DNA of 7,046 nucleotides. Source: Clostridium sp. CAG:448. Lineage in GTDB: Bacteria > Bacillota > Clostridia > Oscillospirales > CAG-272. The stretch lies in the NCBI GenBank assembly GCA_000433415.1, contig FR890569.1, positions 1-7,046 on the forward strand, given 5' to 3'. Below are positions 1 through 5,640 of the stretch, piece after piece (the stretch's first letter is position 1; each line of letters opens with the position of its first letter). Below the pieces are notes generated by a model, which was not told where the DNA came from, did no database searches, and saw nothing but the letters and a program-made list of their open reading frames with translations. The translations under genes and the position numbers were made by a program.

Positions 1-320
1 TCGGCGGAATCCGCAAGTACGCCGAGGTGACCGGCTCTTCCGTTGTCATTGTCAGCCACAGTATGGAGGACATTGCAAGATACTGCGACAACGTCATTGT
101 CATGTATAAAGGAACCTGCCTGATGCAGGGAACCAAGGACGATATTTTTGCACGCGGCAGGAAACTTGAAGAGGTCGGTCTTGCCGTCCCGCAGATCACA
201 AAGCTGATGATGCTCCTGGCAGACGCGGGGATTCCGGTTCCGACGGATATCCGGACGGTCGAAGACGCCGAACGTGCGCTTTGCGCCGTCGCCGGAGAAA
301 CGGGGGCGGTCGGTCAATGA
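1..320 (+). CDS. ecfA2: Energy-coupling factor transporter ATPase EcfA2, C-terminal part (5' end outside window)
   Basis: This is the last 105 residues of an ABC-type ATPase, read in the frame that begins at base 3 and is open to the left edge. It powers an ECF importer, which takes up vitamins or transition-metal ions through interchangeable S components. The visible part starts after the Walker B region. The switch (H-loop) histidine is encoded at 57-59 inside SHSMED, a form typical of EcfA2 rather than EcfA1. Next come the usual end of the nucleotide-binding fold (VIVMYKG, then GTKDDIF) and the EcfA-specific C-terminal extension (PQITKLMMLLADAGIPVP...TVEDAERAL). The catalytic front half and the start codon lie outside the window. 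The TGA stop at 318-320 overlaps the ecfT start as ATGA, which indicates translational coupling and supports this being the second ATPase of an ecfA1-ecfA2-ecfT operon. The assignment to EcfA2 over EcfA1 rests on SHSMED and on adjacency to ecfT. Confidence 0.93.
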   Translation, partial: GGIRKYAEVTGSSVVIVSHSMEDIARYCDNVIVMYKGTCLMQGTKDDIFARGRKLEEVGLAVPQITKLMMLLADAGIPVPTDIRTVEDAERALCAVAGETGAVGQ

Positions 321-1156
321 AAAACATTGCCTTCGGTCAGTATTATCACGGTGATTCTTTTCTGCACCGTCTGGACCCGAGAACCAAGTTTTTGCTTGCC
401 ATTCTCTACCTGGTCTGTTCATTCCTGGCATCCGGAACTATCAGCTTTGCGCTGTTGCTCCTGTCCGCCCTTGTTTTGATTCTGATTTCCCGCATTCCTT
501 TCCGGGTCATTTTCGGCAGTATCCGCGCGGTGCTTGTCATCATGCTGGTGGTCGCCCTGTTCAACGTGTTCGGATACCGGGGAACCAACCTGATTTTTTC
601 CGTTCCCATCGGCAACTGGTCCCTGAACGTTTACGAAGAGGGACTTTGGCGCGCGGGGTATACGGTCGTCCGCATTCTGTGTATGATCATCGGAACCGGG
701 ATTTTCATGACTTACACCACAACGCCGATTGCACTGACGGATGCCATTGAGCAGTTGTTTTCCTTCCTGAGCCTTTTCCATGTACCGGTGCACGACTTTG
801 CCATGATCTTGAGCATTGCGCTCCGGTTTATTCCTTCCATCATTGAGGAAACGGAAACCATTATGGCGGCGCAGAAATCGCGCGGTGCCGACTATGAAGG
901 AGGCGGGCTGATCCGTCGTACCAAAGCATTGATCCCCGTGATCATTCCGCTTTTCGCCTCGCAGTTCCGCCGTGCCTACGACCTGGCAGTCGCCATGATC
1001 TGCCGTTGCTATCGCGGCGGAAAAGGAAAGACCCGGTTGCGGGTTCTGAAATTCCGCTTCTCCGATTACCTGATGTTGGTGCTCATGGTTGCATTCGGCG
1101 CAGGTCTTGTGCTTTGCAACATCTACCTCGGTCACATCGGATATCTGATGAAATAA
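317..1156 (+). CDS. ecfT: Energy-coupling factor transporter transmembrane protein EcfT
   Basis: EcfT is the membrane scaffold of an ECF importer. It transmits ATP hydrolysis by EcfA1/EcfA2 to a substrate-binding S component. The protein has 279 residues, a normal family length. It opens with the characteristic HRLDPRTKFLL segment, then hydrophobic helices at about residues 23-75 and 105-150 and a C-terminal helix at about 255-275. The two coupling motifs of the family are present: QKSRGAD around residues 186-192 (Ser-Arg-Gly) and CRCYRGG around 229-235. In known structures these sit at the ends of the coupling helices that plug into the two ATPases. I chose the ATG at 317 because it overlaps the ecfA2 stop and begins MKNIAFGQYY, which is family-like. 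An in-frame ATG at 281 would add an arginine-rich tail encoded by ecfA2 sequence. The SD is weak (GGGGGCGG about 300-310), consistent with coupling. No S-component gene is in the window, so this is probably a shared group II module. Confidence 0.95.
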   Translation: MKNIAFGQYYHGDSFLHRLDPRTKFLLAILYLVCSFLASGTISFALLLLSALVLILISRIPFRVIFGSIRAVLVIMLVVALFNVFGYRGTNLIFSVPIGNWSLNVYEEGLWRAGYTVVRILCMIIGTGIFMTYTTTPIALTDAIEQLFSFLSLFHVPVHDFAMILSIALRFIPSIIEETETIMAAQKSRGADYEGGGLIRRTKALIPVIIPLFASQFRRAYDLAVAMICRCYRGGKGKTRLRVLKFRFSDYLMLVLMVAFGAGLVLCNIYLGHIGYLMK

Positions 1157-1167
1157 CGGACGGGAAT

Positions 1168-1965
1168 ATGAAACTGCTTTTGAAAATTGCCTATCTCGGC
1201 ACCGGGTTCTGCGGTTATCAGGTGCAAAGCAACGGAAGGACCGTGCAGGCTGAGTTGAACCGTGCAGCCAGAGAAGTATTCGGATTCGACTGCGACATCA
1301 CCGGTTGCAGCCGGACGGACAGCGGCGTACACGCAGAGATGTTTTGCGCCACCGTTTCCGGACACGGGACGGACGAATTGCAAACCTCACTGCCGGCATA
1401 TCGCATTCCGCTTGCGCTTTCGGCACACCTGCCTATCGATCTTTCCGTTTACGACGCCGTTTTTGTCCCGGACTCCTTCCATGCACGGTACGACGTTGCG
1501 GGGAAAGAATACTGTTACCGCTTTTTTACCCGTTCCGTGCGCTCTCCGCTGGAGGAGGGACGTTCCTGGCATCTGCCGGCACTGGAAAATGAAACCGCAC
1601 TTGCCCGTATGCAGGAAACCGCACAATTCTTCTGCGGAAAGCATGATTTTTCCGCTTTTATGGCTGCCGGCGCATCCGTTGAAACCACGGAACGGACAGT
1701 TCTTTACACGTCGGTCCGCAGGGAAGATGCGCATCGTCTGACCTTTACGGTCGCCGCGGACGGTTTTCTTTACAACATGGTGCGCATTATGGCGGGAACG
1801 CTGGCGCAGATCGGTGCAGGAAAGCTGGAGCCTTCCGCCGTCCCGGAAGCCATCGCGTCCCGCGACCGCGCAAATGCCGGCATGACTGCACCCGCCTGCG
1901 GGTTGTACCTGACAAAAGTCTTTTACCCGGAAGATCCCTTTACACGTTCCAAAGATCAATTATAA
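1168..1965 (+). CDS. truA: tRNA pseudouridine(38-40) synthase TruA
   Basis: TruA isomerises uridine to pseudouridine at positions 38, 39 and 40 in the anticodon arm of many tRNAs. The predicted protein has 265 residues, normal for the family. Recognisable motifs in order are GRTVQAELN (23-31), the catalytic loop GCSRTDSGVHA (46-56) with nucleophile Asp51, FHARYD (104-109), GKEYCYRF (112-119), and the C-terminal DGFLYNMVRIMAGTL, which starts near residue 198. The end, TAPACGLYLTKVFYP, is also canonical. The start is the ATG at 1168, 11 bases after the ecfT stop, giving MKLLLKIAYLGTGFCGYQ, which matches the usual TruA N-terminus. Longer in-frame starts back to 1006 would lie inside ecfT. The SD is poor (ACGGACGGGA upstream), so translation may depend on read-through from ecfT. 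All key residues are intact. The ecfT-truA adjacency is standard in Bacillota. Confidence 0.96.
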   Translation: MKLLLKIAYLGTGFCGYQVQSNGRTVQAELNRAAREVFGFDCDITGCSRTDSGVHAEMFCATVSGHGTDELQTSLPAYRIPLALSAHLPIDLSVYDAVFVPDSFHARYDVAGKEYCYRFFTRSVRSPLEEGRSWHLPALENETALARMQETAQFFCGKHDFSAFMAAGASVETTERTVLYTSVRREDAHRLTFTVAADGFLYNMVRIMAGTLAQIGAGKLEPSAVPEAIASRDRANAGMTAPACGLYLTKVFYPEDPFTRSKDQL

Positions 1966-1966
1966 C
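1939..1966 (+). promoter_or_regulatory. Candidate sigma-A type promoter upstream of the membrane protein/clpE-like/pump-like genes
   Basis: TTTACA at 1939-1944 (one mismatch to TTGACA) is separated by 16 bases from TATAAC at 1961-1966 (one mismatch to TATAAT). The -10 box straddles the truA stop codon. Initiation would be expected near 1973, giving a leader of about 39 bases before the TTG start at 2012. This would let the three downstream genes be transcribed apart from the ecf-truA block. I see no CtsR-like direct repeat or HrcA-like inverted repeat near it. Part of the match lies in coding sequence, so chance cannot be excluded. Confidence 0.4.
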
Positions 1967-1994
1967 GGACTCCCGTATGGATTCGTTTTCACGG

Positions 1995-2001
1995 AAAGGA
2001 G
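1995..2001 (+). promoter_or_regulatory. Ribosome binding site deciding the TTG start at 2012
   Basis: AAAGGAG lies 10 bases before TTG 2012. It is a strong Shine-Dalgarno sequence, and no ATG or GTG in the reading frame is better placed. The next in-frame ATG is at 2090, far downstream. It is therefore the main evidence for using the rare TTG start. Confidence 0.8.
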
Positions 2002-2011
2002 TTGTGTTTCT

Positions 2012-3259
2012 TTGCCAAAGACAAAATTCCGCATCAAAAATCCGTTTGCCGCGGTCGGCAGGCGGCGCAAAAAAAAGACTTCTCCGTATATGACCGAAGA
2101 ACCGGTCAACGAGTATTATCTGAAGCTGTCCGAGCGGTTCGGTACACTCAGTGTGGTTTTGCTCATGATTCTGCCGGCATTTCTTTTTGTGGCAATTTTT
2201 CTCAACCGCAAACAAATTACCAGCGATAATCTTTACTATCTGTTCAAAGATATCAACGCCGCAAGCGAGCTTGCGGGGAGCGGCGGAAATGAATTTCAGT
2301 ACCCGCGTTCCGACAGTATGGATTTTGCCGTGTACAAAAAAGGTCTTGCCGCCATCGGCGAAAAGGAACTCTGTCTTTACACCGCAACCGGCAGGCAGAC
2401 ACTCAATACCGCGACTTCCTATTCGACACCGGTCGTACGTGCTTCCGGAAAATATGTACTGACCTATGATCTGGGCGGTAAAAATGTTGCTCTTTACAAT
2501 TCATTTGCCCGTATTTTCAGGAAAACATATGAGTACCCGGTGAATTTCGCAACCATCGGCGAGTCCGGCGCTTTTTTGACTGTCACATCCGACAGCACTT
2601 ATACATCGGTTGTGGAAGTATACAGTGCCGGATTTTCCCTGATCAATCAGATCACAAAAAACGGTTACGTCATATCCGGCGCATTGAGCGACAAGGCGGT
2701 GCATGGCGCGCTTGCAACCGTGCAGGCAACCGACGGGAATTTTACGACGGAAATTATGACTTTTGTTCCCGGCAGTGAAAAGGGCGTTGAAAAATGGACG
2801 CTTGAAGGGACATTTCCGATCGGGATTACCTATCTGTCCGAGGATCGACTGCTTGTTGTATGCGACAACGCCAGCTATGTTTTTTCCAACACGGGAAGAC
2901 AGGTTCACCGCTATGATTACGACGGCAAAAAGCTTTCCCGCTACGCAGTGGGAAACGGAGATTTTGCACTTCTGTTTGCGGACAGCGCACTTTCGGGGCA
3001 TCATCTGGTTACCGCATTTGATAAAAACGGCGATGAGCGGTACCGCAAAGAACTGCAGACAAACATTTCCGGCATCGGACTGTGCGACGGGTATCTGTTC
3101 CTGCTTTTACCCGACGGCGTACAGCGTGTCAACCTCTTTACCAAAAGCGAAGCCCTGACCGCCTGCACAACCGACGACAGAACTCTTCTGGTAATCAGTA
3201 AAGAAGAAATCCTGTTGTGCTCTCCGGTCCAGGGTACCTATGTGAAAATAAAGGAGTGA
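2012..3259 (+). CDS. DUF5711-like membrane-anchored protein with beta-rich (propeller-like) extracytoplasmic domain
   Basis: A 415-residue protein of unknown function. It begins at TTG 2012, supported by AAAGGAG 10 bases upstream. The N-terminus is cytoplasmic and very basic (RRRKKK at 17-22), followed by one hydrophobic helix at about 43-64. The rest should therefore lie outside the membrane as a type II anchored domain. That domain is a series of short beta-strand units with recurring patterns such as LCLYTATGR, VALYNSFARIF, VVEVYSAGF, YVFSNTGRQV, LVTAFDKNG and GVQRVNL. This resembles a WD40/PQQ-type beta-propeller that has lost strict repeat consensus. The early region (DNLYYLFKDINAASE, then a STPVVRASGKYVLTYDLGG-like stretch) fits my memory of the clostridial DUF5711 family; a profile search would confirm this. 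No catalytic motif is visible. Its last codons contain the ribosome binding site for the clpE-like gene, so the two are probably co-translated. An A8 run at 2069-2076 encodes part of the basic stretch. Confidence 0.8.
   Translation: MPKTKFRIKNPFAAVGRRRKKKTSPYMTEEPVNEYYLKLSERFGTLSVVLLMILPAFLFVAIFLNRKQITSDNLYYLFKDINAASELAGSGGNEFQYPRSDSMDFAVYKKGLAAIGEKELCLYTATGRQTLNTATSYSTPVVRASGKYVLTYDLGGKNVALYNSFARIFRKTYEYPVNFATIGESGAFLTVTSDSTYTSVVEVYSAGFSLINQITKNGYVISGALSDKAVHGALATVQATDGNFTTEIMTFVPGSEKGVEKWTLEGTFPIGITYLSEDRLLVVCDNASYVFSNTGRQVHRYDYDGKKLSRYAVGNGDFALLFADSALSGHHLVTAFDKNGDERYRKELQTNISGIGLCDGYLFLLLPDGVQRVNLFTKSEALTACTTDDRTLLVISKEEILLCSPVQGTYVKIKE
3250..3256 (+). promoter_or_regulatory. Ribosome binding site of the clpE-like gene, inside the end of the preceding gene
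   Basis: AAAGGAG, continuing as TGAT, is a near-complete match to the 16S anti-SD. It lies 10 bases before GTG 3267 and overlaps the last codons of the upstream gene. The spacing favours GTG 3267 over the ATG triplets at 3276, 3279 and 3282, which would be 19 or more bases away. Confidence 0.8.
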
Positions 3260-3266
3260 TGCAAAC

Positions 3267-5636
3267 GTGAACAATATGATGATGTGTTCCAACTGCCACA
3301 AAAGGCTGGCAGTGGTATTCGTAACAAGAATCGAAAACGGAGAGCGCGTCAGCCGCGGTCTCTGCGTCAAATGCGCGAAAGAGATGGGAGCGCCGGTAGA
3401 CAGTATGTTGGGAGACGTATACGGAAAACTGGGGATCACGCCGGAACAGCTTGAAAATATGGAAAGTGAGTTGGTCGATTATCTGAATACACAGACACCG
3501 TCCGACAGCGATGACAACGAAGACGGCGGAGCGCCCGCTATTGATCTGCCGGCAATCATGCGAGATTTCGGCTTGATGCAGAATCCGGATGCCTCCGATG
3601 CGACCGACCATACGCCTGCGCAGGAAAATGACCTTCCCGCAAAGCAGACACCCGCTTCGCGTGTTCCCGGCGCAAATTCCAAGCAGAACGAGAAAAAGAA
3701 AACCTACAAAATTCTGGACACCTATTGCAGAAATCTGACCGCCTATGCCAAGGCAGGGAAGCTGGACCGGATTGTGGGCAGGGAGCGGGAGCTCTCCCGT
3801 ATGATTCAGATTCTTTGCAGACGACAGAAAAACAACCCCTGCCTGATCGGTGAACCGGGCGTCGGAAAGACCGCAATTGCCGAGGCGCTTGCCATCCGCA
3901 CCGCGTCCGGTGACGTTCCGTACAAATTGCGCGGAAAGCAGATTTATCTGGTCGATATGACCGCTCTGGTGGCGGGAACACAATTCCGCGGTCAGTTTGA
4001 GTCGCGTATGATCGGTCTGATCAATGATGTCAAGGAGGCGGGCAACGTCATTCTCGTCATTGACGAGATTCACAACATTGTCGGAACCGGCGAGGCAGAG
4101 GGAAGTGTCAACGCGGCAAACATTCTGAAGCCTGCGCTTTCCCGCGGAGAGGTGCAGATCATCGGCGCCACCACCCTGAACGAATACCGGAAGTATATCG
4201 AGAAGGACAGCGCGTTGGAACGCCGTTTCCAACCCATTACCGTCAACGAACCGTCCGTGGAAGAAACGGTCGATATGTTGCGCGGAATCAAACATTACTA
4301 CGAAGAATACCACAAAATCCATATTCCGGACGCGGTTCTGCGCCGCGCCGCAACCCTTTCCGAGCGGTATATCACGGACCGTTATCTGCCTGACAAGGCA
4401 ATCGACCTTCTGGACGAAGCGGCAGCCGAAGTCTCCCTGTCCAGCGCCGCGCTGAATGAATCCTACGAAGTTCACGATGAGCTTCTGCAACTGAAGTCGG
4501 AGCGCGAATCTCTGGAAGGGAATATTCCGACGGAAGAGAAGGAGCAACAGATGGCATATGAGCGGATCGCCGATATCCGCGCGCGTGAAATGAAGCTTTC
4601 CGAGCGCCTGGACACCCTGAACAAAGACTGTGAGGCAGTCACGATGACCGCCGCCGATCTTGCCGCCGTCGTCGAAATCTGGACCGGAATTCCCGCGACC
4701 AGCATCGACGAAAACGAATTTGAACAAATCGATCACCTGGAAGAAAATTTGCGTAAGCACATTGTCGGTCAGGGCGTTGCTGTCAACGCTGTTGCGCGCG
4801 CCATCAAACGGAACCGTGTCGGGATCTCTTACAAGAAAAAGCCCGTATCCTTCATATTTGCAGGTCCGACAGGTGTCGGAAAAACGGAACTGGTCAAAAC
4901 ACTCGCTTCCGAGCTCTTCCACTCACCTGAAACGCTGATCCGCCTTGACATGTCCGAATTTATGGAAAAACATTCCGTATCCCGTCTGATCGGATCCCCT
5001 CCCGGATATGTGGGCTATGACGATGCCGGACAACTCACCGAAAAAATCCGTCGCAAGCCCTATTCCATCATTCTCTTTGATGAGATCGAAAAGGCGCATC
5101 CCGATGTCCTCAATGTGCTTCTGCAGATATTGGACGACGGGCGTGTCACCGACGCGCAGGGAAAGACCGTCAACTTTGAAAACACCCTGATTGTCATGAC
5201 CACGAATGCCGGCTCCGACCGTTCGGCGGCAACTGCCGGATTCCATGCCACGGAGGAAGAGGCTTCCGACGAACGCACGCAGCGGGCGCTCGCGCAGTTC
5301 CTCCGCCCGGAATTCATCAACCGTGTGGATGAGGTTGTAACCTTCCGTTCGCTTGACAAAAACGACTTTGTCAGAATTGCCGATATTATGTTGGGACAGT
5401 TGTGCGAAGTACTGGAAGAAAAAGAAATCAAGCTGATAATCGGCGACGGCGTCCCTGCGTATGTTGCGGAAAAATCCTATTCCCATCGATTTGGTGCCCG
5501 AAATATGCGCCGCTTCATTCAAAAGGAAATCGAAGACAGGCTTGCTGCCGCTCTGATTGCGGATTATGACAAACACTGCAGTGTCGCAAAGATCATGCTG
5601 GATGACGGCGGCAACTTGCAGGTTGTCTGCATGTGA
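3267..5636 (+). CDS. ClpE-like ATP-dependent Clp protease ATP-binding subunit with N-terminal zinc finger
   Basis: A 789-residue AAA+ unfoldase of the ClpC/ClpE type, expected to unfold proteins in the cytosol and feed them to ClpP. Residues 7-36 form a four-cysteine zinc finger (CSNC and CVKC: Cys7, 10, 33, 36) like that of ClpE. The double Clp N-domain of ClpC and ClpB is absent. An acidic low-complexity linker follows (about 75-145). AAA module 1 has Walker A GEPGVGKT (195-202), pore loop QFRG (239-242), Walker B VIDE (264-267) and arginines 319-320. A short coiled-coil middle segment spans about 400-455. AAA module 2 has GPTGVGKT (533-540), pore loop GYVG (580-583), LFDE (603-606), FINR (683-686) and sensor 2 GAR (743-745). 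AGF at 657-659 sits where ClpP-binding ATPases carry LGF or VGF, so ClpP partnership is likely. Both ATP sites look intact. The protein is longer than the roughly 700-residue Bacillus ClpE. No CtsR site is seen upstream. It could equally be named ClpC-like. Confidence 0.93.
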   Translation: MNNMMMCSNCHKRLAVVFVTRIENGERVSRGLCVKCAKEMGAPVDSMLGDVYGKLGITPEQLENMESELVDYLNTQTPSDSDDNEDGGAPAIDLPAIMRDFGLMQNPDASDATDHTPAQENDLPAKQTPASRVPGANSKQNEKKKTYKILDTYCRNLTAYAKAGKLDRIVGRERELSRMIQILCRRQKNNPCLIGEPGVGKTAIAEALAIRTASGDVPYKLRGKQIYLVDMTALVAGTQFRGQFESRMIGLINDVKEAGNVILVIDEIHNIVGTGEAEGSVNAANILKPALSRGEVQIIGATTLNEYRKYIEKDSALERRFQPITVNEPSVEETVDMLRGIKHYYEEYHKIHIPDAVLRRAATLSERYITDRYLPDKAIDLLDEAAAEVSLSSAALNESYEVHDELLQLKSERESLEGNIPTEEKEQQMAYERIADIRAREMKLSERLDTLNKDCEAVTMTAADLAAVVEIWTGIPATSIDENEFEQIDHLEENLRKHIVGQGVAVNAVARAIKRNRVGISYKKKPVSFIFAGPTGVGKTELVKTLASELFHSPETLIRLDMSEFMEKHSVSRLIGSPPGYVGYDDAGQLTEKIRRKPYSIILFDEIEKAHPDVLNVLLQILDDGRVTDAQGKTVNFENTLIVMTTNAGSDRSAATAGFHATEEEASDERTQRALAQFLRPEFINRVDEVVTFRSLDKNDFVRIADIMLGQLCEVLEEKEIKLIIGDGVPAYVAEKSYSHRFGARNMRRFIQKEIEDRLAAALIADYDKHCSVAKIMLDDGGNLQVVCM

Positions 5637-5640
5637 CATC

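Noticed and set aside
281..316. Upstream in-frame start for ecfT
   Set aside because: Adds an Arg-rich tail encoded entirely within ecfA2. ATG 317 overlaps the ecfA2 stop and gives the family-like N-terminus.
419..1135. A 238-codon - strand open frame opposite ecfT
   Set aside because: Opposite a fully recognisable EcfT; the composition is polar and His/Gln/Asn-rich, as expected for the complement of a membrane-protein gene.
1006..1167. Upstream in-frame starts for truA
   Set aside because: They lie within ecfT and add unrelated sequence before the normal TruA N-terminus.
1387..1959. A 190-codon - strand open frame opposite truA
   Set aside because: Codon-phase mirror of truA, with no recognisable domain and no ribosome binding site of note.
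1966..2011. Terminator between truA and the membrane protein gene
   Set aside because: The 46-base gap has no GC-rich hairpin followed by a T run; ACGG...CCGT pairing is only a few bases.
1977..2093. A 38-codon ATG frame (MDSFSRKGVV...) overlapping the start of the membrane protein gene
   Set aside because: No Shine-Dalgarno sequence precedes it. It contains the good SD of the downstream gene and looks like an accidental frame, though a leader peptide cannot be fully excluded.
3195..4922. A 575-codon open frame on the - strand opposite the clpE-like gene, and a further 338-codon one at 4923-5939
   Set aside because: The first is codon-aligned with the clpE-like frame. Stops there need TTA, CTA or TCA in the sense strand, codons this gene hardly uses (a single TCA at 4923 separates the two frames). 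The translations resemble no family, while the + strand has full AAA+ motifs. They are mirror images of codon bias.
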